Source: Rhodotorula mucilaginosa (Eukaryota; Basidiomycota; Microbotryomycetes; Sporidiobolales; Sporidiobolaceae). Taken from it: a stretch of 64,000 bases of DNA. Below, in pieces: positions 44,007 through 54,911 of the stretch. Location of the stretch: the NCBI GenBank assembly GCA_034406715.1, contig CP137871.1, positions 1-64,000 on the forward strand. Reading direction: 5' to 3'. The notes beneath the pieces are model-generated. The model did not search any database. It worked only from the letters and a program-made list of their open reading frames with translations, and had not been told where the DNA came from. Position numbers and translations under genes: made by a program. How positions within the stretch are numbered: the first letter of the stretch is position 1; each line of letters begins with the position of its first letter.

Positions 44007-45312
44007 TCAAGAAAGGCGAGGGGTCGGCGCGCCTTCAATGATCTCTGCGACGTGAGCAGGCAGCGTCGCCGCCTCCGCAGGGTCGGCAAACGCGTATCCG
44101 TACAACTGAGCTTTCTCAACGGCAGCTTCGAGCGCGGTGGCGGTCGGGAGTTCCCATCCATGCGGGAAGTCTTCCGAGGTCGTGTGCCCCAAGTCGTGTA
44201 ACCGCCTTTGCACCTGCATTGAGCCAGGGAGACACGGATGGAAGACAGTCAGAAGCTTGAACCGGGTCCTTGAAGTCTGCTTCCTTTCAATCCATGAAAG
44301 CGACTGCATGACTTACCGCGGCCGCGGTAAGCTTCCTTGGCATGCGACGAGGTTCGGGGAGAGGTTCACCCTAGATATTCGGGTGTAGACGAAAGAGTTC
44401 AGCGGGAGCGCTTCCGGGAAGAAGGAGGGAGAATGGTGACCGAGAACTTACCATGTCGAGGCGCTCCAGCAGCAGCTCAATACTGTCCAGCAAACTCTCA
44501 CTTGCTCCAGCCTCGCGAGCAGCGCTGTACATGTCGTTGTAGCCGGCGTCTATAAAGGGCAAGACAAGCTCAGCCGGGAGCAGGACGACGACAAGAGGAT
44601 CACAAGAAACTGAGAAGGACTTGATGGGCAGAGCAGTGGAGGTCAGTAGACTTACCCTCTTCCAGGACCGCCTTGACGTAGGCGGTGACGAACTCTTGCA
44701 AACCCTTTGAAAGATTTTGGTAGCCGTGGAGGTGGCTCAAGTCGACGGCATCGGTCGCGTTCGGGTCTTCGACAATCAGGGTTCTGAGGATCCTCGTGAA
44801 TCCGTCCGCTATGGCATGATGAGGGCGTCAGAGCGAATGGCGCCAGGAAGCGGGGATGACGGTGACTGAGTGCTTACCGTCGATGTCAAACAGAGAGAAA
44901 ATCTGGAGCTCGCGACTCCAGTACCTTTGAATGTCCGGCGAATCCGGGAAAAGTTGCATCACCTCGCCCAAAGGCCATCCTTCGAGGACCGCAATGTCGC
45001 CAATCGCTGTGGAGACACGATCAGCAAACCCGTGCGCCATGCGCAAGTATGTAAGTGTCAGCGCACCGATTTCTTCGTTCAGACCTCCAACCGTGCAGTG
45101 GTAAAACTCTCCAAGCTTCTGCAGGATGTTGAGCATGTGCTCATTGACCACGACGATGGCGTAGCTCGAGCACTGTTGTTGCAAGGAATTCGGTTGGCTG
45201 AGTTTGAACGAGGGATTGGACACGAAGAGGCAGTCGGATGGAGGAATGAGGAGGAGAAGACTTGCGTCCCGTTGAGCACACGGTCGGGGGGAACAACAGC
45301 TTGCTCGGACAT
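44007..45312 (-). CDS. Unrecognised multi-exon protein (about 250-300 residues)
   Basis: Well-formed GT-AG introns join a helical, mostly soluble protein. Readable segments in order are SSYAIVVVNEHMLNILQKLG, IGDIAVLEGWPLGEVMQLFP, DSPDIQRYWSRELQIFSLFD, GFTRILRTLIVEDPNATDAV, DLSHLHGYQNLSKGLQEFVT, DAGYNDMYSAAREAGASESL, LDSIELLLERLDM, VQRRLHDLGHTTSEDFPHGW and AEIIEGAPTPRLS. A 54-base exon near 44332-44385 probably adds GEPLPEPRRMPRKLTAAA. The first exon is uncertain: the ATG at 45312 gives MSEQAVVPPDRVLNGTQ, but the join to the next segment needs an atypical donor. I know no family with these blocks. The splice pattern and codon use support a real gene. Confidence 0.65.
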
Positions 45313-45820
45313 CTTTGCTAAGTTGTAAGCTGTGGGTGACGTGCACAGGCGTGTCAGCTGACTCGCGACAACGCAGAGTGGGCGATGCCTGGAGCGAGAT
45401 GGGTCCGACGTGAGGTCGTCGCCGCACGCGCCTTTGCCGTTTGAAACGGCTGGGGAGCCCACCCTCGACGGCGATCAGGAGTCCGGGCAGCCAAGATACA
45501 GAGCGCACCTGCTGTGAGCGCTTGAGAGCTGCGAGAGGTGCGAGGGAGAAAAGCAGGAACGCTCGCGCCACCGAAGCGTCCGCGGGACAGGAGTTTTCGA
45601 ATTAGCGCGCGCACGGGCCCCTCGACGACAAGAGCGTTTCTTCTCACGTAGAGCTATACCAATTCGGACACGTAACTGATGTCTCCACTTTGGTCCGAAG
45701 TCAAATACAAAGCACTCGGGGTGCGAGAAGGGCGAAAAAGCGAAATTGTCTCACGGTCAGAGTCCGAGGGTCAGAAAAAGGGTGAAGAGAACCTGCTGCC
45801 TTGCGAATGAGCCACACAGT
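45313..45820. other. Intergenic region, promoter of the unrecognised gene
   Basis: About 500 bases between two - strand genes. Frames here start at non-ATG codons and show no domain. It probably includes the 5' UTR of the unrecognised gene and the 3' UTR of the acyl-CoA dehydrogenase. Confidence 0.5.
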
Positions 45821-48334
45821 CTACAGACTTGCCAGAGGCATACGCTTTGAAGCCTGTCGCACTCCGAGGTCCGCAAGAACTGTCAAAGAGAGGAAAATGC
45901 GGATCAGCTCCATCTCTTCCGAACGAGCCCACGCCACCGGACAAACATCAAGTTGAGGACCGTGAACTCACCCTCATCCGCCCCACCGAGGAGCGTATCA
46001 AAGTGGAACGTCCGCTGATGCTGCTCGATCAAGCGGCCCATCCCACCCTGAGTGATTCCGCGACCGCCCCAGATCTGGACCGCGTCGTCCGAGATCTCGC
46101 GACCGCATCGCGCGAGGTAATACTTCAAGAGGGCCATCGGGCCGGCGAGGGCTTGAGACTGCTCCGCGTAGGAGAGTTTGGTCCTGCAGGGCGGGGTGGG
46201 GGTCAAAGTCAGCGAGGTGGTTGGGAGTGGCGGAAGGGAATGAGGGCAAGCGCGATTTTACGCACATCTGGTAGGTGATGTGCTCGAGCCAAGTCTGACC
46301 GGCATCAATCTTGGCAATCATCTTGGCGAACCTGAGCGCGCATGTGCGAAGAGAGGTCAGCTCCCAGAACTCGAAGCAGATTCGGAGGCAAGCAGGCCTA
46401 CTTTGCTCGCACGACCGCGTTGTCGATCAACCTCTTGCCGGCCGACATGCGCAAGTGAGCCCACTTGAACGTCTCTTCGTAGATGAGGCGGTTGTATCGC
46501 GCGATCCGGACGCAAATGACCCATCGCTCGTGGTTGAAGTTCGAGAGGATGACTGCGCGGGCGGTAGTGGCGGCGGTGGTCAGCCTCCGGTATATTAGGT
46601 TAGAGAGCTTCATAAGAGAAAGAAGTGGCACCCTTGAGACCATTGCCGACGCCTCCGAGGACGTTCTCGACCGGAACCTTGACGCCCTCGAAAAAGACGT
46701 ACGCCGTCCCCGCCGACGCCGAGTACGATGTCTTGATCTTGCGAGTCTCGACATTGTCGTCCCGCTCAATGAGCATCATCGAAAGCGAGTTGGGGCCCGT
46801 CCGAACCGCCGTCATGAAGTAATCGCTGAAGTGGCCGCTGCGAAGGATTCGAAGAAAAACTTCAGCGGGCTGTTTCTCGCTCAGATTCGGCGTAAATAGG
46901 TCGATTTTCGTACTTAGTGATCCATTTTTTGAGTCCTTTCACGGTATAGTATTTTCCATCGTCCGAGAGCGTAGCGGTGGTGTGGATGCCTTGAACGTCC
47001 GATCCAGCGTGAGGTTCCGAGATGGCGAGCGAGATAAACTTCTTGCCACTGCCGGGGCATGCTCATCAGCCTCGAGTACACCCAGAAAAGCCGTAGCAGC
47101 GTGCCGAAGGCGCCAGACAGCGCAGAAAACGCACGCGAGGACGTCGGGCAGGATCCGGTTCCGCATCTCTTCGCCGGCAAAGTTGAGGACCGGCGGCAAG
47201 CCGATCACCATACCGGCTTGCAGACCTGCCATGTACTGCATGCGTGCCATAGAGGTTGTATCGAGTCCGGGAGGGCGGGGAGGGCGCGACGAGAAAAAGA
47301 GTCAGCTGAAGCTTTTGAGTCGCTGCGGGAATCCCGATTGAGACGACTCACGCCCGGAGCTCCGACACGGCACATCTCCTGAACGACGACAAGTTCGTGC
47401 TGCGAGTACATGGAAGCAAGTCAGCCCGAGACCCCATATCGGGAGAACGAAACCCCCAAAGAAACCGCCCCCCTCACAAAGTAATCGAAATCCTCTCCCC
47501 TCACTCCCCCCGGCAGCGTCTTGCCATGCAAATGCCTCCCCGGACCCATCCTCATCGCATGAATGTCCCACTCGGGCGTCCCCATCAACTCGACCAACTT
47601 GCGCGTCGGCCTCTCGCCACTCAATTCAAACTCTTGCGCCTCGGCGCGGACGCGCGAGTCGAAGAATTCGCGCATCGAGGTTTGCAAGGCGCGGTGAGAG
47701 GGCGAGTAGTAAGGCGAGAAGAGTTTCGGGTGGAGCCAGTCTGGTTCGGCGTGCGGGACGGGACTCAATTCGCCATCGACGGGGAGGACGTACTCCTTTC
47801 TCTTCGGGGCGGACTCGGACGCGGTCGCGGGAGCAAGTCGACCGATCCGGAGGCGCTCATACTTGGTCAAGACGTCGGATCGGTGCAGCGAGAAGAACGG
47901 TTCGCTCGCGTCTTGTCCGGCAATCTCGCGCGCGAGGAGGACGCCCGCTCCGCCCGGGTGCAGCTCTGCAAATTTGGAGAGGCTGAACGCCCGGATAAGT
48001 GTCGTCGAGGTTGAGATCGAACAACAAGAGGAAGGCAGAGCGAGTACAGAAGTCAGCGGAGTTTTTCCGACGAGAAATCACCGCTGCCGGGGAGGGTTCA
48101 GAGCCGACGCGGACCACGCACTCGTAGACGTTTCCGTTGACGACGAGCCAGAGATCTCCTTCCTTGTTGTGCTGTCGGTAGTCCTCGGTGTCAGTGCGTG
48201 TCGGCGAATAGAAAGAGCGCCTTTGTCAAGGCGTGTGGGGACTTTTGACGCGGATGAGAAGGTCGACTGGGGAGACGCTGAGACTGACTCACCTGCTGCA
48301 CTTGCTCGAGGCTGTACTGGGTGTCTTTGGCCAT
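45821..48334 (-). CDS. Acyl-CoA dehydrogenase with N-terminal cytochrome b5 domain
   Basis: The protein fuses a cytochrome b5 haem domain to a flavin acyl-CoA dehydrogenase, an arrangement known in fungi. It starts MAKDTQYSLEQVQQHNKEGD. The b5 core is LVVNGNVYDLSKFAELHPGG (first haem His in HPGG), and the second haem His is in FSLHRSDVL. The dehydrogenase part shows VVVQEMCRVGAP, AGKKFISLAISEPHAGSDVQ (FAD/substrate loop), KYYTVKGLKKWIT, SAGTAYVFFEGVKVPVENVL, FNHERWVICVRIARYNR and QIWGGRGITQGGMGRLIEQH. The last splice gives VLADLGVRQASKRMPLASL; this end is not a consensus peroxisomal SKL signal. About nine exons and roughly 550 residues are read. The b5 domain presumably handles electrons for the flavin; the substrate is not evident. 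Confidence 0.92.
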
Positions 48335-48742
48335 GGCTTTCGGTACTCGGTGCGACTCTTGCTCTGCGAGCTGTAGAGCGAGAGGGAAGCTAAGAGAGAG
48401 CGAACAAGTGTGTGCCGGACGAGAGCTTGCGGCGCTTCTTTCCTTTCGGCCGAGAGGCGGCTTCGGACCTGATCGAAGGCCGGCGACCTTAATCTCTTCA
48501 GAAAACGCAAATCTCTGCAAGCCTTGGAAGTGTGGCGTAGTGGATTAGAGATGGAAAACATGGCCGACCAGATCCGACCTTGAAAAGAGACGAAGAGAAG
48601 GGTTGACGAGCGTGGTTCCCCCTGTGCAAGACTTGGAGCGGCGGCGGCGCGCGGCGATGTGACCGCGCGCGCGACTTTTTCGGGAAAGACGCGTCTCCTC
48701 GCATCAGCTTACGCTGTTAGAAAACACGCTACACGGGACAGG
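48335..48742. promoter_or_regulatory. Divergent promoter region, cytochrome b5-acyl-CoA dehydrogenase / HP1-like gene
   Basis: About 400 bases between divergent start codons. Apart from an A-box-like TGGCGTAGTGG near 48532 that does not belong to a convincing tRNA, no clear element is seen. Confidence 0.5.
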
Positions 48743-50469
48743 ATGGCGCGCTCGAAGCAGACCAAGAAGCGAGTCCAGCAGCAGCCCGCCTCCGAGTCCG
48801 AGGACGAAGGCCAAGAGTGTGCGTCTCCTCCTCTCCTCCCTCCCTCGCAGTGATGGGGCGTGAGCAAGCGCTAGATTCGCATGCGATGACTGACCCATAC
48901 ACGGTGCATGGACGACGTAACAGACGAGGTCAAATCCTTCCTCGACCACCGCAGGACCGTCAGTCTCTCCGCCCTGCCCTGCTGCCCCTCCGCTAAACCC
49001 TGCTGACCCGTGTCCTTGCCGCACAGAAGAAGAAAGGGCTCGAGTACTTTGTCAGCTGGGTCGGTTACAGCGCCAGCCACAACTCGTGGGAGCCCGCCGA
49101 GAACGTCTCGACGTGAGTTCCCTTCCCTTGCGAGCGAGCGAGTGGTCGGAACGAGTCCTCTCACACGACGGCCACGCACCAACAGCGCCGACCTCCTCTT
49201 GGCCAAGTACTGGAAGAACAAATCCCCGGCGGAAGAACTCGAGCGCTACGAACCGGGCACGTCGGCCTACCGCAAGTTCATCGCCGCGCACCCGGAAGTG
49301 AACCCGGCCAACAAGTACAAGAAGAACGCCACCACTGCCAAAGCGGCATCTGCTTCTCCTCCCAAGAAGAGGACGAGCTCCAAGAGAAAGGCGGACGACA
49401 ACGACGACGAGGAGGAGGAGGAGGAGGAGGAGGAAGAGGACGTCAAGCCCAAGGCGAAGACGGCGACGAGGAGGAAGAGTACCGGAAGTACCGGGGCTAC
49501 ACCCAAGAAGAGGCAGAGCAGGAGCAGCACGGGCGCGACTCCTCAAAAGAGGGCGGCGAAAAAAGCCAAGAAGGAGGAACCGGAACTCGCGGAAGAGGAA
49601 GAGGAGGAGGAAGAAGCCGACGAGGAAGAGGAAGAGGAAGCCGAGGAGGAGGAGGAAGAGGCACCGATGGCTCCTGCTCCGATTGCGGGAGACGGGGTTG
49701 AAGAAGAAGACGACGACGAAGAGTCGGGAGAGCTCGTCGATTGGGAGACGCTCCCGTTCGCCCAGAACGACAACTGGGAGGTGCGTGCTCCCCCCTCGTC
49801 TCCTTTCTGGCACTGAGAAACTGACGCGGACCTCCCGCGCGCAGGACGAGATCGACCAAGTCACGACGGTCCGGATGGACGGCGAGATCCCGCGCGGCCT
49901 GACGGGGCAGGCGCGCCTCGACGCCGAGCGGCACGTCCGCGAGACGATGATGAAGTACCTCGTGCGGTGGCGGAGGCACGTGAACGAGAACGGTACCGGT
50001 TCCGAGGAGGGAGACGAGTTGAAGCAGCAGTCGTCCGAGGTGCCCAACTTGGTGTTGAAGGAACGGGCGCCAAAGGCCATTATTCGCTTCTTCGAGGTGC
50101 GTTCGTTCGGCTCTCGACTCTCTCGCCTAACTAACTCAACTAACTTGACTGACTGGGTTAATGTCTGGACAGGCCCGGATCAAGTTCCGTGGAGCGGATG
50201 GAGCGTACGCCCAGCCCCAGGAACAGGAACAGGAACGGGAAGAGGAAGAGCTCGAGGAGCAAGCGGCCGTCGCCGCCGGTGCCGGTGTTGAAGCGAATGG
50301 CGCCACCGACGAGGTTGAAGCTGCAGGCGAAGAAGCGGCGGCTGTGGCGGAGGAAGAGGAGGACGAAGAAGAAGAAGAGGAGGAAGAGGAGGCGGCGATG
50401 GCGGTCGATGGTGGTGACGATGCCGAGGAAGCGTACGAAGAATTCGGCGTCGAGGAAGCGCACTGCTGA
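48743..50469 (+). CDS. HP1-like chromodomain protein (chromo and chromoshadow domains)
   Basis: HP1/Swi6 proteins bind methylated histone H3 Lys9 through the chromodomain and dimerise through the chromoshadow domain in heterochromatin. The chromodomain, from about residue 25, reads YEVKSFLDHRRTKKKGLEYF, then VSWVGYSASHNSWEPAENV, with Tyr, Trp and Phe/Tyr in cage positions. A long basic then acidic hinge follows. The chromoshadow domain reads NWEDEIDQVTTVRMD, KYLVRWRRHV and VPNLVLKERAPKAIIRFFEA-RIKF, as in HP1. The C-terminal tail is very acidic. The N terminus MARSKQTKKR closely resembles the histone H3 tail (ARTKQTARK). Six exons and about 445 residues are read. The start at 48743 follows the CAGG context and lies just before the conserved domain. 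The assignment is firm at family level. Confidence 0.9.
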
Positions 50470-50806
50470 TGATGCCTCGAGGCCGGAGGAGGAGGAGCTC
50501 GAGGAGGAACCGCGTCCCCGGAAGAACTACTCAACTCTCTTGATTTGAACCATCTCCTTCTTGTTCTTCATCTCTGTATGTGTGTTGACCTGGCCTTTCG
50601 TTTTTTGTCTAGTCGCTGAAACGCTGTCGATTGATGGTTGTGCCATAACTATGGGTTGACGTGGCGGAGGTGACGCGCGCCCAACCTCGGCGCGGCGCGG
50701 AAGGCAGCTTCCCGAGGACGTGACGACGACGTTGCGCTCTCGCTTTCCCCGCGTCGCACCAGTTGAGCTGCAGGTGATACTAGAGGGAATTGTAGCGCGA
50801 AAAAAG
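50470..50806. other. Intergenic region between HP1-like and questin-oxidase-like genes
   Basis: About 340 bases in tandem arrangement, holding one 3' UTR and the promoter of the next gene. No other feature is seen. Confidence 0.5.
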
Positions 50807-53800
50807 ATGGCACCGTTCCCTACGAGTGTACGCTCTCGCTCGAGCGGCGGCGCAGGTTCCACCTCGCTCTCGTCCGGAGGCTTGTTGCCGCTCCATTCGC
50901 CTTCGGCGTCCGCGGCGTCCGCCATGCACGCCGGTACCGGAATGCAGCACGCCTATCCGCCTGCATCCTCTCCGAGGTCGACCTCGCCCGTCGACCAGCA
51001 GCAAGGCGCGGGAGGGATGGGCGCAGGCGAGACGCCGCAGCAACGGCTGCAGCGACTCGACCCGCGTCGCCTCTTTGGCGCGATCAAGGCGCCCAACCAC
51101 GGCGGGATCCTCAAGGGCGGGCTCGGAGGGATCACGCAGGAGAGTACAGAGACCGTACGCAGGTGCCTCGAGGTCAGTCCCACCCGCCCCTTTTCGAGGC
51201 TTGGCGCGCACCAATTTTCATGACCGAAAACTGACACCTTACGATTTCACGGACGGCGTGCAGGAGAACCACATCCAGTACGGTGTCTTGCCTCTTGAGG
51301 GGCGAAACGAATGTCCGGGGAATGCCACGCACTCACGCCCTCTTCCCGCAGTTCTCACACTTTCTTCAACGACAAGGGCTTCCACAACCACTGCTCGCAC
51401 CACCGTAAGCTCTAGCTAACGCGCTGGAACTCTCTCTCTCTGACTCCCGACTCGAGCCGGCACACGATCGCCCGCCTTTTTGGTTGGACGATCGAACCGG
51501 CCGGCGAAAGCGGACGCGAGAGAGCCAAGTTTGGTGGATCCGCGTTCTCCTCCAGAAGCACCCGTCGCTCGGGGGGTGACATGCCAATCGCGACCACCAG
51601 AAGGGCGTCGCAAGGTCCTGAAAGCTGACCCCCCCGCCCACGCAGTCCTGGCGGCCTACAGCCTCGGAGCTCCTCCCGCCCTCTTGCAGGACATTCTTGA
51701 ACTCCACCGCGAGACGGCCTCGGTGAGCATTCCGTTCCTTCGACTCGAGGTATAGTGAAACTCGGTTCTCACCCCCATCGCTGCCGCCGCCGCAGAAACC
51801 GATGCCGACGATTGCGCCGATCGAGATCAACGAATCGAACTGGACTGAATATCTTGGAGATGAACGGTTCGCTCCCCCTTCCTCTGAAGAGTCTCTATCC
51901 ACACAGCAGCTACTCACGTCCAGACGCAATCGGCAGCTACTACCCCAACTACCTCGCCTTTTTCCACCGCCTCATCTCGACCCCGCCCGCTTCGTCGTCC
52001 CCGTATGCCGACAAACCGACGAGCGTCGTCCCCGTCGTCGAACAGTACTTGTTTGGCGGCGAAGGGCAGATGCTCGTGCGAGCGGTCAGTGGAGCGTTGC
52101 ACCCTTTGATCCATATCGGACACGGGATCGAATTCGGGCTGGACGGACATGTCGCAGAAGGTGAGATCTTCTTTTGGTTTTCGGAAAGGGGACTTTGTGC
52201 GAGCGCTAACGAGCGAACCCCCTCGCTCTCGGCAGGTCTCGCCCAGTGCGCTGTGCACGACGCGCGTGTCGCCGCCTTGTTCCCGGAAGAGTGGCCTCCC
52301 CAGCCTCCCCGCTCGACGAGCTTTGCCTCGAGCATCACTTCTGCCTTTTCCGCTCTCCGCTTCGGCGGCGCCGGTCCGAGCAACTCTTCTTCCTCGGCGT
52401 CCGGGCAACACGGGAATGCTCGCCCCGTAGGGACGTCCGGCTTGCCGTACTTCCACTCGATGACGATCGCCTCGCCCGACCGTTCCTTTGCCCGCACGGC
52501 CTCCAACCTCCCGCGCCAACCCGGTTCGCGGCGTTACCCGCGCGAGGGTTTGTCGGGGTTCACGATCCTGTCCCGGATCTTGCAAGACGAGGCGCTCGCT
52601 CCGGGCCAGGCCAACTCGCTCGACGATCCGAGCAAGTTGGATGCGTGTGTCAGGAATCGGGCGAGTCGGATCAGGCAGTGGTGTGAGGAGTGGAGGTTCA
52701 GTACGGAGGAGAGGATCGAGTGGGACGATCCGCAGGATGCGGCATTGTCGGATGGCGGGGAGGAGGCGCGGAGGAGGCGTGCAACGGCAGGGGCGGGGGC
52801 GGGGGACAACAAGGGCAAGGGCCGGAGTATGGCGGCGCCGCCGTGGGACGAGATTGTCGAAAAGTGCGAGGAACTCGTCTGGATGGCGACCGTCATCTAT
52901 GCCGCCGCGGCCCGCCCCGGCTACAAGAACGTCAAGCTCGACTTTTTCACGTGCGTCTTCCCCCGCCCCGCCCCGCCCCGCCCCTCCGTGACTTTTCGAG
53001 ACCGCCCAGACAGACAGATAGCTGACGATGACAACGACGGTGCTCTCAACTGAAAAAACAGGATGCACGGCCTGACGAGCGTCCTCTTCCTCCCTTCGAT
53101 GCTCGAAGTCCTGTCGCCGCACCTGCGACCGTACCTCCTCATGTCGCATTTCCGCCTCGTCGTCGCCTACTGGATCTCTCGCGGTCGCCCCGAGTTGTAC
53201 ATCTCGGAAGGGCTCATGATGGCAACGGCGACGCCGGCTCCGCCTGCTTCGGCTTCTTCTTCTTCAGCGGCGCCGGGGACCGATTCGGCTGTGCGGAGGG
53301 CGCTCGAGAAAGCTCGTGCTGCTCAACAGGGCGGCGATCCCGACCCGCAGCAATCCTCGTACGAAAAGACCCCGCCCAGCGTCGAAGACGCCATCGCCGC
53401 CGATGGGGGCGGGGACCCGTACACCAACCCGTGGCTGAAGGTGTTGCAGAGCGCGGTCGACCACGACGACGAGCACGTGACGAAAGTGGTCCGGTCGTTG
53501 TACTGGGCCGCGACGCAGTTTGGAGCGAGCCCGAGGGGCATGTTTACGAGCAGCTTGCCCGGATCGGAGGACATGGACGGGACCATCTTTATCCGCGGTG
53601 AGTGGCCGTGTCCGGCTTTTCCTTCTGCATTCCCCCCACCCCGTTGCTGCTGCTGCTGATTGGCTGACTTTTGGACTTGAATACCCCTCCGCTCGTCATT
53701 AGCCGCCGGCTTGACCCTGGCCGGAATGGGCTGGGCGCACGAAGGCGACGCCGGTCGTCCCGGTTCATGGGACCGTTCCGCGCTCGGGTTCGACTCGACC

Positions 53801-54415
53801 TGGTCCGAGGACGCGGACCAACTCTTGCCCGGAGCCGAGTGGCCGCCTGCCGTCTCTGCCAACAAGGGCAAGAGTCGCGCTTCGAGTTTCTCGCTCAGTT
53901 CGATGGCGCCGATAGGTCAATTGGGCGGAGGAGGAGGAGGAGGAGGAGGAGGAGGAGGAGGAACGAGGACGAGGAGTGGGACGGTCGTCCCCGTCCCCGT
54001 CCCTCAACCGCCTCTGAGCGTCGCGATCGACTATTCCGGACAACAGCAGCAGCAACAGCAACAACAACCGAGCCAGTACCACGCCTCGTCGCACCCGCCG
54101 CACCCACCACCTCCTCTCACGATCGACGTCTCGGCCGCCGCCTCGGCCTCCGCTTCCTCCTCTTCATTCCAAACCACCCACTCTCGCAACGCGAGTCGGA
54201 ACGGGAGCGCGTTCTCCACCCCGACCGGGAGCGGTAGTCGTTCTCCCGCCGGATCCATCTACGACGGCGGCAACGGAGGGGGGGACGAGACCACCCCCAT
54301 CGGTGGGAATGGGAACGGGGGCAGGCAGGGGTGGAGGCGGGTAGGAGGGGAGACGACGGAGGAGGAAGTGGAGAGGAGGGAGTTGGAGGAAGAGGATCGC
54401 GAGTTGATGGGTTGA
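50807..54415 (+). CDS. Questin oxidase/AflY-like oxidoreductase (PF14027 family)
   Basis: The family includes AflY and questin oxidases that carry out Baeyer-Villiger-type ring opening in fungal polyketide pathways, but many members in basidiomycetes have unknown roles. The N terminus is Ser/Gly-rich. Family blocks are FFNDKGFHNHCSHHLLAAYS, LGAPPALLQDILELHRETAS, INESNWTEYLGDE, YYPNYLAFFHRLISTPPASS, VVEQYLFGGEGQMLVRAVSG, ALHPLIHIGHGIEFGLDGHV and AEGLAQCAVHD. The C-terminal half has WMATVIYAAAARPGYKNVKL, DFFTMHGLTSVLFLPSMLEV, RLVVAYWISRGRPELYISEG and NPWLKVLQSAVDHDDEHVTK. Ser-, Gly- and Gln-rich inserts make it longer than usual, and the tail has a run of about 12 glycines from a GGA repeat. 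About nine exons are read. No other biosynthetic gene is nearby, so a polyketide role is doubtful. Confidence 0.88.
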
Positions 54416-54911
54416 TGGGTTGAGGGGATTCAAGTTGAAGCGGACGCGACGGTCGCTCCCTTCCTCCTCCGCTAGATCTCCTCCCCTCCGGCTTTTTCGT
54501 ATGATGGCAGGCAGGCAGGCAACGCGCATTTTTGTAAATCTCTTTTTTGTTCTTGATTCTTTTTTGTTTCTCTTGCTCTGTACAGTATGAAACCGGTTTC
54601 ATCAGAGGCTTGAGCAGCAGACTTCTGAGCTGGAACGGACAGGACACTCAGAACTTGAGTAGTTAACTTACGAAGCAAGTTTTGTCGCGCTCTTTCTTCA
54701 CGTCAGTTTGTGAAAATGAACAAGCAAGTCGCGATCATCATGATTGGGCTATAGACAGACAGACAGACAGACAGACAGGGTTGCAAGATATATGTGGTCT
54801 ACCCCTACAGTGGGATCTCCGGAGAGGGGGGGTTGACGTAAAAGCTAGCGGCCGGAGGTACGAAGAAGAGAAACAACAAGTGGTGGCAGCAAAGAAGAGA
54901 GACGAGGCCCC
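54416..54911. other. Convergent 3' region with an AGAC microsatellite
   Basis: About 500 bases between the stop of the questin-oxidase-like gene and the stop of BOS1. It includes a T-rich stretch near 54540 and the tetranucleotide run listed separately. No gene is seen. Confidence 0.5.
54753..54778. repeat. (AGAC)n tetranucleotide repeat
   Basis: About six and a half perfect AGAC units lie in the convergent 3' region between the questin-oxidase-like gene and BOS1. Confidence 0.9.

Noticed and set aside
48525-48620. tRNA-like A box (TGGCGTAGTGG) near 48532
   Set aside because: No matching acceptor stem, no anticodon arm and no GGTTCGA-type B box at the right spacing.
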